From Microbacterium sediminis (GTDB lineage: Bacteria; Actinomycetota; Actinomycetes; Actinomycetales; Microbacteriaceae), in the NCBI RefSeq assembly GCF_004564075.1, contig NZ_CP038256.1, forward strand, positions 744,001 to 808,000: a stretch of DNA of 64,000 nucleotides. Reading direction: 5' to 3'. The notes beneath the pieces are model-generated. The model saw only the letters and a list, made by a program, of their open reading frames with translations. It had not been told where the DNA came from and searched no databases. A program made the position numbers and the translations under genes. Of this stretch, positions 33,706 through 43,206 are shown in pieces (the first letter of the stretch is position 1; every line of letters starts with the position of its first letter).

Positions 33706-34416
33706 TCAGCCTCCCAGGTATGCCTTGCGGATCTCGTCGCGGCCGCGCAGCTCGGCGGAGCTGCCGCTGAGCACGCTGCGGCCGGTCTCGAGCACGACGG
33801 CGCTGTCGACGATGCGGAAGGCGAGATTGGCGTTCTGCTCGACCACGAGCATGGCGATGCCCGACTCCACGCGCAGTCGCTGGATCGCGTCGTAGACGTT
33901 CTTCGCGGTCGAGGGCGCCAGGCCCAGCGACGGCTCGTCGAGCACGAGCAGCCGCGGCTTGGCCATGAACGCCCGGCTCACCGCGAGCATCTGCTGCTCG
34001 CCGCCCGACAGCGCGGAGGCGTTCGAGCCGATCCGCTCCTTGAGGTTGGGGAACAGCTCGAGCAGGTAGTCGATGTCGGAGCGCACCTGCGCGGCGTCCC
34101 TGCGGAGGTAGGCGCCGACCATGAGGTTCTCGCGCACCGTGAGGTTGGGCAGCGTGCCCCGACCCTCCGGCACGTGCGCGATGCCGAGGGCGGCGACCTT
34201 CTCCGGCCCCAGCTTCGTGATGTCGGTGCCGTCGAACGTGATCCGCCCGCCCACCCGCACGGTGCCGCTGATCGCGCGCAGGGTGGTGGTCTTGCCGGCG
34301 CCGTTCGCGCCGAGGATGCCCACGGCACCTCCGTCCGGGACGGACAGCGAGACGCCTTCGAGCACCTGCACGCGCCCGTAGGCGGCGGTGACGTCCTCCA
34401 GCTCAAGCAGCGTCAT
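33706..34416 (-). CDS. Liv-type ABC importer, LivF-like ATPase
   Basis: 236-residue cytosolic ATPase: Walker A GANGAGKT, signature LSGGEQQ, Walker B LLVLDEPS, and the LivF-typical VEQNANLAF near the C-terminus. Overlaps the end of the LivG-like gene by 14 bases. Confidence 0.94.
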   Translation of the reverse strand: MTLLELEDVTAAYGRVQVLEGVSLSVPDGGAVGILGANGAGKTTTLRAISGTVRVGGRITFDGTDITKLGPEKVAALGIAHVPEGRGTLPNLTVRENLMVGAYLRRDAAQVRSDIDYLLELFPNLKERIGSNASALSGGEQQMLAVSRAFMAKPRLLVLDEPSLGLAPSTAKNVYDAIQRLRVESGIAMLVVEQNANLAFRIVDSAVVLETGRSVLSGSSAELRGRDEIRKAYLGG

Positions 34417-35185
34417 CGGCGGCGTCCTTCCCGATGTAGGCCTCGATCACCCGCGGGTCGGACTGCGCCTCGGCCGCGGTGCCCTCCAAGAGCTTGCGGC
34501 CGTGGTCGAGCACCACGACGCGATCGGTGAGCGCGGCGATCAGGCCCATGTGGTGCTCCACGACGACGACCGTGATCTCGCCGGCGGCCGCGATGCCCTT
34601 GACCGTGTCGATGAGCTGCTCGACCTCGCCGTGCGAGAGACCCGCGGCGGGCTCGTCCAGCAGCAGCAAGGACGGGCGCGACAGCAGGGCCCGGCACAGC
34701 TCGATGCCCTTGTGCAGGCCGTGCGAGAGCTCGTCGGCCCGCGCATCGACGGCCCAGCCGAGGCCCTGCGCCTCGAGCAGCGCGATCGCCTCGTCGCGGA
34801 TCTCGCGCTCGCGCCGCCCGGTCGGCGGCAGGCGCAGCGCCCACTCCAGCGGGCCGCCGGGCAGCCGGGTGTGACCCCCGAGCATGACGTTCTCGAGCAC
34901 GGTGTGGTGCAGCTGCAGCGCCGGGTGCTGGAACGTGCGCGCCAGCCCCTTGCGGTTCAGCGACGACGGGTGCGCGCCCGCGATCTCCTCGCCGTCGAGC
35001 GTGATCGATCCCGAGGTCGGCCGGTAGTGACCGCTGATGCAGTTGAACAGCGAGGTCTTGCCCGCGCCGTTGGGCCCGACCAGGCCGAAGACCTGTCCGG
35101 GTTCGACGTCGAAGCCGACGCCCTCGAGCACGGTGACACCGCCGAAGCGGAGGTTCACGTCGTGCAGTGTCAATCGAGCGGCCAT
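34403..35185 (-). CDS. Liv-type ABC importer, LivG-like ATPase
   Basis: 260-residue cytosolic ATPase: Walker A GPNGAGKT, the LivG-typical GLARTFQHPAL, a Walker B (LLLLDEPA) and VVVEHHMGLI. The usual LSGG signature reads LSHG here (DELSHGLHKG). First gene of the importer operon; a candidate GntR operator and promoter lie about 95 bases upstream. Confidence 0.93.
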   Translation of the reverse strand: MAARLTLHDVNLRFGGVTVLEGVGFDVEPGQVFGLVGPNGAGKTSLFNCISGHYRPTSGSITLDGEEIAGAHPSSLNRKGLARTFQHPALQLHHTVLENVMLGGHTRLPGGPLEWALRLPPTGRREREIRDEAIALLEAQGLGWAVDARADELSHGLHKGIELCRALLSRPSLLLLDEPAAGLSHGEVEQLIDTVKGIAAAGEITVVVVEHHMGLIAALTDRVVVLDHGRKLLEGTAAEAQSDPRVIEAYIGKDAADDAA

Positions 35186-35263
35186 CGCTCTCTTTCTTCC
35201 TGTCGCGTCCTTGCGAGACGGGTGCCCGGTCGGGTGCTCCGGGTTCCCGTCACGGAAGGCTAC

Positions 35264-35291
35264 TACGGATCGGAGCGAAAATTGTCGACGA
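35264..35291 (-). promoter_or_regulatory. Candidate promoter of the Liv-type operon with TNGTNNACNA operator
   Basis: The decamer TTGTCGACGA (35282-35291) fits the GntR/FadR consensus. On the minus strand TCGACA, a 17-base spacer and TAGTAG form a plausible promoter whose -35 lies inside the decamer, the same arrangement as at 28502. Confidence 0.55.
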
Positions 35292-35345
35292 AATCGTCAC
35301 GAGTCGGTTGCGAGTGGGCGGGGCGCTCCCTCAGGGCGCGCGAGC

Positions 35346-35373
35346 GGGCCCGGGCCCTGGCGGACCCGGGCCC
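35346..35373 (-). terminator. Terminator of the ligM-like gene
   Basis: Perfect 9-bp stem GGGCCCGGG/CCCGGGCCC with a 10-base loop, 12 bases past the stop codon. No strong U-run. Confidence 0.65.
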
Positions 35374-35385
35374 CGAAGGCGCGGC

Positions 35386-36912
<1,527 letters not shown>

Positions 36913-36982
36913 TCATTCCGCCAGAGGATGATTCACTGAATCCTGCGCGCCGACGTCCGTCGCGCAGAACGGGAGACACTCG

Positions 36983-37738
36983 ATGGCTGAGACGACCCCG
37001 GCGCTCCTCGTCGTGAGCGCCCACGCCGGAGACTTCGTGTGGCGCGCGGGAGGCGCGATCGCGTCCGCGACCATGCGGGGCGAGAAGGCGACGGTCGTCT
37101 GCCTGTCGTACGGCGAGCGCGGCGAGTCCGCGAGCCAGTGGCTCGCCGGCAAGTCCCTCGACGAGATCAAGGCGATCCGCCGCTCGGAGGCCGAGGCGGC
37201 CGCTGCGGCGCTCGGGGCGGACATCGAGTTCCTGGACCTGGGCGACTATCCGCTCGTGGAGTCGCCGGAGGCCGTCGCCCGGCTGGTCGACGTGTACCGC
37301 CGGGTGCAGCCCACGGTGGTGCTGACGCACCCCCTCGCCGACCCCTACAACGGCGACCACCCCGCCGCCGCGCGCATGGCGCTGCAGGCGCGGGTGCTCG
37401 CGCAGGCGATCGGCGTGGCGAACTCGGACGGCAGCTACCCGTCGAAGGACGACATCATCGGCGCCCCACCCGTGTTCTTCTTCGAGCCGCACCAGCCGGA
37501 GCAGTGCGACTTCAAGCCGAACGTGCTCCTCGACATCACCGATGCGTTCCCGAAGAAGCAGGCCGCGATGGAGTGCCTGCCCGCGCAGAAGCACATGTGG
37601 GAGTACTACACCGCGCTCGCCGTGCGACGCGGTGTGCAGGTCAAGCGCAACGCCGGGCCGAACCTCGGCCTGCCGCACGAGACCATGGGCGAGGCCTACA
37701 TGCGGTACTACCCCGAGGTGACGGCGGTGCTCGCGTGA
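36983..37738 (+). CDS. galB: 4-oxalomesaconate hydratase (GalB-like, PIG-L fold)
   Basis: 251-residue PIG-L-family zinc protein. In the gallate pathway of Pseudomonas putida the member GalB hydrates 4-oxalomesaconate to 4-carboxy-4-hydroxy-2-oxoadipate. The metal site reads His14-Ala-Gly-Asp17 (SAHAGDFVWRAGG) rather than the AHPDDE of deacetylases, with a second half HPLADPYNGDH (His126). This GalB-like motif and the downstream aldolase and tautomerase genes argue against mycothiol or GlcNAc deacetylase. ATG at 36983 after GGGAGA. The next gene overlaps by four bases (GTGA). Confidence 0.85.
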   Translation: MAETTPALLVVSAHAGDFVWRAGGAIASATMRGEKATVVCLSYGERGESASQWLAGKSLDEIKAIRRSEAEAAAAALGADIEFLDLGDYPLVESPEAVARLVDVYRRVQPTVVLTHPLADPYNGDHPAAARMALQARVLAQAIGVANSDGSYPSKDDIIGAPPVFFFEPHQPEQCDFKPNVLLDITDAFPKKQAAMECLPAQKHMWEYYTALAVRRGVQVKRNAGPNLGLPHETMGEAYMRYYPEVTAVLA

Positions 37739-38442
37739 CGCTCGGCGTCGTCGTCACCGACATCGCGCGCGCCGACGCGGCCACGATCGACGCCCTCGGC
37801 GCACACGGCGTCGCCACCGTGCACGAGGCGATGGGGCGCACGGGGCTCGTCGGCCCCGGCATCACGCCCGTCCAGCAGGGAGCGCGCATCGCCGGATCGG
37901 CCGTCACGGTGCTGTCGTGGCCGGGCGACAACCTCATGATCCACGCGGCCATCGAGCAGTGCCGCGACGGCGACGTGCTCGTCGTCGCCACGACCTCGCC
38001 GTCGACCGATGGCGCGTTCGGCGACTTGTTCGCCACCGCACTGAAGGCGCGCGGCGTGCGCGGGCTCGTCACCACCACCGGCGTGCGCGACACCGCCGAT
38101 CTGCGGGAGATGGGCTTCCCGGTCTGGTCGAACGGGGTCCACGCCCAGGGCACGGTGAAGGCGACGGCGGGTTCGGTGAACGTGCCCGTCACGATCGGAG
38201 GTCAGGTCGTCCGCCCCGGCGACGTGATCGTCGCCGACGACGATGGGGTCGTCTGCGTGCCGCGAGCCGGGGCGGACGCCGCGGTGGCCGCGGCCGACGC
38301 GCGGGTCGCGAAGGAGGCGGCCGACCGCGATGCCTACGGCAGCGGGGCCGAGCTGAGCCTCGACCGCAAGGGCCTGCGCGGCCTGCTGGCCGACCTCGGC
38401 GTCCGATACCTCACGCAGGCGGAGTTCGAGGCGGGGGCGTGA
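37735..38442 (+). CDS. galC: 4-carboxy-4-hydroxy-2-oxoadipate aldolase (GalC/LigK-like, RraA fold)
   Basis: 235-residue class II HMG/CHA aldolase of the RraA fold, splitting 4-carboxy-4-hydroxy-2-oxoadipate to pyruvate and oxaloacetate. The substrate/metal motif reads TTTGVRDTADL (Arg118, Asp119) and the later VADDDGVVCVP is the usual acidic loop. RraA-type RNase regulators are shorter (about 160 residues) and lack the extended C-terminus seen here. GTG start within the galB stop; GTGA overlap with galD downstream. Confidence 0.87.
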   Translation: MTLGVVVTDIARADAATIDALGAHGVATVHEAMGRTGLVGPGITPVQQGARIAGSAVTVLSWPGDNLMIHAAIEQCRDGDVLVVATTSPSTDGAFGDLFATALKARGVRGLVTTTGVRDTADLREMGFPVWSNGVHAQGTVKATAGSVNVPVTIGGQVVRPGDVIVADDDGVVCVPRAGADAAVAAADARVAKEAADRDAYGSGAELSLDRKGLRGLLADLGVRYLTQAEFEAGA

Positions 38443-39527
38443 CCGGCGGCATCCCGTGCATCCTGATGCGAGGCGGCACGTCCAAGGGGGCGTACTTCCT
38501 CGCCTCCGACCTGCCCGCCGAGCGCGAGGCGCGCGACGCGCTGCTGCTGCGCGTCATGGGAACGCCGGACGCACGCCAGATCGACGGCGTCGGGGGAGCG
38601 CACCCGCTCACGTCGAAGGTGGCGATCGTCGCGCCGTCCGCGGACGACGGCGCCGACGTCGACTACCTGTTCCTGCAGACGGGCGTCGACGAGGCCTTCG
38701 TGTCGGACCGCCAGAACTGCGGCAACATCATCGCCGGCGTCGGCCCGTTCGCCGTGGAACGCGGGCTCGTGACGGCCGCCGACGGCACCACGAGCGTGCG
38801 GATCCGCATGCTCAACACGGGCGGGTACGCCACCGCGACGTTCGCCACGCCGGGCGGCGTGGTCGACTACGACGGCGAGCTGGCGATCGACGGCGTGCCG
38901 GGCACGGCCGGGGCCATCGCCCTGGACTTCCAGGGGGTCGCGGGCTCCACGGCCGGCGCGCTGTTCCCGACCGGTGCCGTGCGCGACGAGATCGACGGCA
39001 CCGACGTGACCTGCGTCGACAACGGCATGCCGTCGGTGCTGTTCCGCGCCGCCGATCTCGGCATCGACCCCGACGCCTCGCCGGCCGAGCTCGACGCCGA
39101 CGCCGCGCTGGCCGACCGCCTGGAGCGGCTGCGCCTCGCGGCTGCGGAGCGGATGGGCCTCGGCGATGTGGCCGGCGCGACGATCCCCAAGCTCGTCGCG
39201 ATCGCGGAGCCGCGCGCGGGTGGCGCGCTCGCCACGCGCACCTTCCTCCCGCAGGGCGGAAAGGGCTTCCGCACGCACACGTCGATCGGTGTGCTGGGCG
39301 CGCTGACGGTGGCCGCGGGTGTCGCGATCTCCGACTCAGTGGGAGCGGGGCTCGTCACCGCGCCGGCGCCCGGCGATCCTTTCGTGGTGGAGCACCCGAC
39401 GGGCCACTTCGATGTCGATGTGGCCGTCGAGCGCTCCGCCGACGGATGGCGTGTGACGCGATCCGTCGCCCTGCGCACGGCGCGCAAGCTCTTCGAGGGC
39501 ACCGTGTACCCCCGCCCTCGTCTCTAG
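38439..39527 (+). CDS. galD: 4-oxalomesaconate tautomerase (GalD-like, PrpF family)
   Basis: 362-residue PrpF-family isomerase (two diaminopimelate-epimerase-like domains). GalD converts the keto and enol forms of 4-oxalomesaconate before hydration. N-terminal MRGGTSKGAYF and DRQNCGNIIAGVG (with the conserved cysteine) and a second NGMPSVLF segment are typical. PrpF proper (2-methylaconitate isomerase) is near-identical in fold, but there is no methylcitrate cycle gene here. GTG start within the galC stop. Confidence 0.85.
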   Translation: MTGGIPCILMRGGTSKGAYFLASDLPAEREARDALLLRVMGTPDARQIDGVGGAHPLTSKVAIVAPSADDGADVDYLFLQTGVDEAFVSDRQNCGNIIAGVGPFAVERGLVTAADGTTSVRIRMLNTGGYATATFATPGGVVDYDGELAIDGVPGTAGAIALDFQGVAGSTAGALFPTGAVRDEIDGTDVTCVDNGMPSVLFRAADLGIDPDASPAELDADAALADRLERLRLAAAERMGLGDVAGATIPKLVAIAEPRAGGALATRTFLPQGGKGFRTHTSIGVLGALTVAAGVAISDSVGAGLVTAPAPGDPFVVEHPTGHFDVDVAVERSADGWRVTRSVALRTARKLFEGTVYPRPRL

Positions 39528-39552
39528 AACGGACGTCAGAGAGGACTCCCGC

Positions 39553-40503
39553 ATGACCGCATACAGCTCGTTCGACATCGCCCACCTCGGCAACGTCGAG
39601 CTGTTCACCCCGAAGTTCGACGAGAGCCTGTGGTTCTTCCGCGACCTGCTCGCGATGCGCGTGGTCGCCGAGGAGGGCGACTCCGTGTACCTGCGCACGT
39701 GGGACGAGTACGAGCTCTACACGATCAAGCTCACGGCGAAGCCGGACGCCGCGGGCGTCGGCCGCACCAACGTGCGCGCGATCAACCCGGAGGCCCTGGA
39801 GCGCCGGGTCGCCGCGATCGAGGCGGCGGGGCTCGGCGTCGGCTGGGAGGACGGCGAGGTCGGCACGGGGCCGACGTACGTCTTCAAGGACCCGGACGGC
39901 CACGAGATGGGCATCTACTACGAGACCGAGCGCTACGTCGCCACCGACGACAAGCCCTCGCTGAAGAACCAGGCCTCGGCGTTCCCCGGGCGCGGTGTGA
40001 ACGCCCGCCGGCTCGACCACATCAACTGGCTCGCCGCCGACGTCGAGGCGTGCGGCTCGTTCATGACGGATGTCCTCGGGCTGCGCGAGTCCGAGCGCAT
40101 CCGCCTCGACAACGGCAGGTTCGCGGCCCGCTGGTTCCACTGCTCGCTGAAGTCGTACGACCTCGTGTACAGCGACGACTGGACCAAGCACGGCAACCGC
40201 CTGCACCACATCGCGTTCGCCCCCGACACGCGCGAGGACATCCTCAAGGCCGCCGACATCTTCCTCGAGAACGGCATCCACATCGAGTCGGGCCCGCACA
40301 AGCACGCGATCAACCAGACGTTCTTCCTCTACGTCTGGGAGCCGGGCGGCAACCGCATCGAGTTCGCCAACGCGGGCGCCCGCCTGCTGCTGGACCCCGA
40401 CCAGCCCGTCGTCGAGTGGACCGAGGAGGAGCGCAAGAAGGGCCAGGCGTGGGGCATGAAGACGATCGAGACGTTCCACACCCACGGCACGCCCGTCGTC
40501 TGA
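39553..40503 (+). CDS. Type I (VOC-family) extradiol ring-cleavage dioxygenase
   Basis: 316-residue two-domain VOC protein of the catechol 2,3-dioxygenase type. Metal ligands by eye: His156 (RLDHINWL), His218 or 219 (LHHIAF), Glu270 (NRIEFANAG). Catalytic His249 or 251 and Tyr260 lie where XylE has His246 and Tyr255. The N-terminal VOC module (about 8-125) keeps the fold but not the metal site, as usual. It follows galD by 25 bases with a GAGAGGA site, so it is probably the ring-opening step of the same pathway. Known gallate dioxygenases are of the unrelated type II (LigB) family. Substrate therefore inferred: gallate or a methoxylated relative. Confidence 0.85.
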   Translation: MTAYSSFDIAHLGNVELFTPKFDESLWFFRDLLAMRVVAEEGDSVYLRTWDEYELYTIKLTAKPDAAGVGRTNVRAINPEALERRVAAIEAAGLGVGWEDGEVGTGPTYVFKDPDGHEMGIYYETERYVATDDKPSLKNQASAFPGRGVNARRLDHINWLAADVEACGSFMTDVLGLRESERIRLDNGRFAARWFHCSLKSYDLVYSDDWTKHGNRLHHIAFAPDTREDILKAADIFLENGIHIESGPHKHAINQTFFLYVWEPGGNRIEFANAGARLLLDPDQPVVEWTEEERKKGQAWGMKTIETFHTHGTPVV

Positions 40504-40516
40504 TCCTCCCCGCACA

Positions 40517-40554
40517 CGACGGAGCCCCCGGTGCATCCACCGGGGGCTCCGTCG
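40517..40554. terminator. Bidirectional terminator between the dioxygenase and MFS genes
   Basis: A perfect 17-bp stem with a 4-base CATC loop between convergent genes. The strongest hairpin in the aromatic block. Confidence 0.85.
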
Positions 40555-40567
40555 TCGAGGCGGGGGA

Positions 40568-41989
40568 TCAGACCATCGCGGCTTCCTTGGCGGCAAGCTG
40601 CGCGCCCTCGTCGCCCTCATCGGTCACGCCGTCGCCGTCGATGTCGACGTCCTTCGTCTCCTTGCCCAGGATGAGCGCGACGAGCGTCACGACGCCCGAC
40701 AGCGACAGGTAGATGCCCACGAGCCAGGGGCTGCCGGCGCCGACCTCCCACAGCCACACGGCGATGATCGGGGCCAGCGCGGCGCCGAGGATCGACGAGA
40801 CGTTGTAGGCCACCGCCGACCCGGTGTAGCGCACGTTGGTCGGGAACAGCTCGGGCAGCAGCGCGCCCATGGGGCCGAACGTCATGCCCATGAGCAGGAA
40901 CCCGAAGATGAGGAACGCCTGCACGAGCGCGCCCGAGAACCCGGCGGCGTCGCGCGGGGCGAGGAACACCATCCAGATCGCGCCGAACACGATGATGAAC
41001 GACGTCACCCACAGCAGCAGCTTGCGGCGGCCGATCGAGTCGGCCAGCGGCCCCGACGCGAGCGTGCAGATGCCGAAGAACAGCACGCCGATGATCTGCA
41101 TGAGCACGAAGTCGGTGTACGCGAAGCCGAGTCCGGCGACGGGGGCATCGACGGGGCGGGTGCCGAACGACAGGGTGAAGCTCGTCATCAGGTAGAACAG
41201 CACGTACGTCGCGAGCATGAAGAAGGTGCCGAGGATCAGCTGCCACCAGTACTTCTGGAAGACGTAGCCGATCGGCGCCTTCTTGATCTCACCCTTCGCG
41301 GCGGCCTTCTTGAAGGCGTCGGACTCGACGAGCTTGAGGCGGACCCACAGGCCCACGATCACCATGACGGCCGAGAACAGGAACGGGATGCGCCATCCCC
41401 AGCTGAGGAACGCGTCGCTGGCGACGCCGCCCTCGCCCGGCAGCGAGAAGTTGATGATGAGGAACACCGAGTTGGCGATGATGAAGCCGATCGGGGCGCC
41501 CAGCTGCGGGAACGTGCCGTAGAGGGCGCGCTTGCCCTTCGGGGCGTTCTCGGTGGCGACCAGGGCGGCACCCGACCACTCGCCGCCGAGCGCGAAGCCC
41601 TGGGCGAGGCGGCAGATGAGCAGCAGGACGGCGGCCCAGACCCCGATGTCGTTGTAGGTCGGCAGGCAGCCGATGAGGAACGTCGCGATGCCCATGGTGA
41701 GCAGTGAGGCGACGAGCGTGCCCTTGCGGCCGAGGCGGTCGCCGAAGTGGCCGAAGACGACGGCGCCGATCGGGCGGGCGACCATCGCGGCGCCGAAGGT
41801 GGCGAACGACAGCAGCAGCGCCGTCGTGGTGTTGCCGGTGGGGAAGAAGAGGATCGGGAACACGAGCACGGCCGCCGTGGCGTACGCGTAGAAGTCGTAG
41901 AACTCGATCGTGGTGCCGACGAGGCTCGCCGTGATCACGCGACCGCGTGAGTTGGCGGGCTGGGCAGCGGGTGTTGCTGTGGACGTCAT
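40568..41989 (-). CDS. MHS-type MFS transporter (metabolite:proton symporter)
   Basis: 473-residue MFS protein of the metabolite:H+ symporter group, which includes ShiA, ProP and uptake systems for dicarboxylates and aromatic acids. About 12 membrane segments; motifs EFYDFYAYATAA (helix 1), GHFGDRLGRK (loop 2-3) and RLAQGFALGGEWSGA (helix 4) are diagnostic. An acidic C-terminal tail (DVDIDGDGVTDEGDEG) resembles a calcium-binding loop. Convergent with the galBCD-dioxygenase unit; probably a second uptake route for the aromatic acid. Confidence 0.9.
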   Translation of the reverse strand: MTSTATPAAQPANSRGRVITASLVGTTIEFYDFYAYATAAVLVFPILFFPTGNTTTALLLSFATFGAAMVARPIGAVVFGHFGDRLGRKGTLVASLLTMGIATFLIGCLPTYNDIGVWAAVLLLICRLAQGFALGGEWSGAALVATENAPKGKRALYGTFPQLGAPIGFIIANSVFLIINFSLPGEGGVASDAFLSWGWRIPFLFSAVMVIVGLWVRLKLVESDAFKKAAAKGEIKKAPIGYVFQKYWWQLILGTFFMLATYVLFYLMTSFTLSFGTRPVDAPVAGLGFAYTDFVLMQIIGVLFFGICTLASGPLADSIGRRKLLLWVTSFIIVFGAIWMVFLAPRDAAGFSGALVQAFLIFGFLLMGMTFGPMGALLPELFPTNVRYTGSAVAYNVSSILGAALAPIIAVWLWEVGAGSPWLVGIYLSLSGVVTLVALILGKETKDVDIDGDGVTDEGDEGAQLAAKEAAMV

Positions 41990-42137
41990 GTCTGCCTTCT
42001 GGAAGAAGCGGGGATCGCGCGGGCGGCGCGGGGTATGCACGCCTCTTGTTCGGTGTGCCGGCCGGGGCCTCGCCGCGGGGTGCTGCGGCGTGGGGCGTCC
42101 GGTCGCGCTCCCCGGCGTCGTGACCGGGGACACAAAG

Positions 42138-42166
42138 GACGATTCTATCCCGCTGAATGAGCATTC
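42138..42166 (-). promoter_or_regulatory. Candidate promoter and palindrome upstream of the MFS gene
   Basis: Minus-strand TAGAAT (42142-42147) is a good -10; no matching -35. The perfect palindrome GAATG-AG-CATTC (42155-42166) lies over the spacer. It does not match TNGTNNACNA, so a different regulator may act here. The 41990-42222 stretch holds no gene. Confidence 0.45.
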
Positions 42167-42222
42167 TGCGCACCCGGCGCGCGCCCGGGTGCGGCATGAC
42201 GGGATGCCGGGGGAGACCACGA

Positions 42223-42255
42223 CGCCCCCGCTGATCACATTGATCAACGGGGGCG
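42223..42255 (-). terminator. Terminator downstream of the small membrane protein gene
   Basis: An 8-bp GC stem, one mismatch, then TGATCA/TGATCA around a 3-base loop. On the minus strand it lies 64 bases past the stop at 42319. Confidence 0.6.
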
Positions 42256-42318
42256 GGAATGCCGTGTGAAGTGCGCGTGTAACGGGCGTGTTTCGGGGAG
42301 GTCTGCTCCGGCTGGGCG

Positions 42319-42672
42319 TCAGCGCCAGATGACGGCCAGGCCCGCGTTCAGCAGCGTGAGCCCGCCGATGAGCCAGAACACCCACGACGGCAGCGGCGTG
42401 CCCTTGCGCGCGCGGCTCGTGCTGATGCCCACGAGCGCGCCGATCACGATGAGCACCACGAGCTTGATGCCGATCTTGACGTAGTTGAGGTCGTGGTCGA
42501 GGCCCCACGGCGCCGCGAGCGCGAGGCCCGCCACGCCGGCGACGAGGACGCCGAGGTCCATGAGCCGCGTGGCCTGGTAGCGCCGCGCGACGGCCTCGAC
42601 GAACCAAGCGCCGAAGAGGATCGCGAACCCGGTGAGGTGGACGAGCAGGACGACGTGCCGCAGGATCTCCAT
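42319..42672 (-). CDS. Small integral membrane protein, four predicted helices
   Basis: 117 residues with four hydrophobic segments (about 5-27, 38-55, 66-84, 95-114) and short charged loops (RRYQATR, STSRARKG). I do not recognise a characterised family. It stands alone between the MFS gene and the riboflavin operon. A palindrome and a possible leaderless -10 lie directly upstream. Confidence 0.75.
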   Translation of the reverse strand: MEILRHVVLLVHLTGFAILFGAWFVEAVARRYQATRLMDLGVLVAGVAGLALAAPWGLDHDLNYVKIGIKLVVLIVIGALVGISTSRARKGTPLPSWVFWLIGGLTLLNAGLAVIWR

Positions 42673-42692
42673 AACTTCTACTCTATGTAGAG
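42673..42692 (-). promoter_or_regulatory. Palindrome and possible -10 of the small membrane protein gene
   Basis: CTCTA-TG-TAGAG (42681-42692) is a perfect 12-bp palindrome. On the minus strand a TAGAGT hexamer, partly inside it, ends 7 bases before the ATG, fitting a leaderless start under operator control. Confidence 0.45.
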
Positions 42693-42700
42693 AAACCCCC

Positions 42701-42718
42701 GCGGCGGAAGGCCGCCGC
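42701..42718 (-). terminator. Terminator of the riboflavin operon
   Basis: Perfect 7-bp GCGGCGG/CCGCCGC stem with a 4-base loop, 5 bases past the ribH stop and followed on the minus strand by GGGGGTTTCT. Confidence 0.7.
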
Positions 42719-42723
42719 CCGCC

Positions 42724-43206
42724 TCAGCTGCGGAAGCGGCGCAGCTCGCGCAGGGTGACGGCGGTGCGCAGCGCGGCGTCGGCCGCCTCGCCGCCCTTGT
42801 CCTCGGTCGATCCGGGCAGGCCGGCGCGGTCGAGGCCCTGCTGCTCGTTGTCGAGGGTGAGCACGCCGAATCCCACCGGCTTGCCCGTGTCGAGGGCGAC
42901 GCGGGTGAGGCCGTCGGTCGCGGCGGACGAGACGAACTCGAAGTGGGGGGTGCCGCCTCGGATGATCACGCCGAGCGCGACGACCGCGTCGGCGCCGGCC
43001 TCGAGGGCGGCCTTGGCCACCACGGGCAGCTCGAACGAGCCGGCCACGCGCACGAGCTCGTGGCTCGCCCCCGCCGCGTCGAGCACGCGCCGCGCGCCGG
43101 CGATCATGCCCTCGGTGATGGTCTCGTGCCACGTGCCGGCGACGATCACGACCTCCAGGCCGGTGCCGTCGATCCGGTCGCGCTCGGGTGCGCCCTTGCC
43201 GCTCAT
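42724..43206 (-). CDS. ribH: 6,7-dimethyl-8-ribityllumazine synthase
   Basis: 160-residue penultimate enzyme of riboflavin synthesis, condensing the ribityl-aminopyrimidine with 3,4-dihydroxy-2-butanone 4-phosphate; forms icosahedral or pentameric shells. VAGSFELP, ALGVIIRGGTPHFEFV (catalytic His) and GVLTLDNEQQ are the expected active-site segments. Overlaps ribBA by four bases (ATGA); last gene of the operon. Confidence 0.97.
   Translation of the reverse strand: MSGKGAPERDRIDGTGLEVVIVAGTWHETITEGMIAGARRVLDAAGASHELVRVAGSFELPVVAKAALEAGADAVVALGVIIRGGTPHFEFVSSAATDGLTRVALDTGKPVGFGVLTLDNEQQGLDRAGLPGSTEDKGGEAADAALRTAVTLRELRRFRS

Noticed and set aside
36983..37738. Mycothiol (MshB/Mca-type) or GlcNAc deacetylase for the PIG-L protein
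   Set aside because: The metal motif is AHAGDFVW rather than AHPDDE, and the next genes are the aldolase and tautomerase of the gallate pathway.
38439..39527. 2-methylaconitate isomerase (PrpF of the methylcitrate cycle)
   Set aside because: No prpB, prpC or prpD genes are near; the overlap with galC and the galB-galC context fit GalD better.
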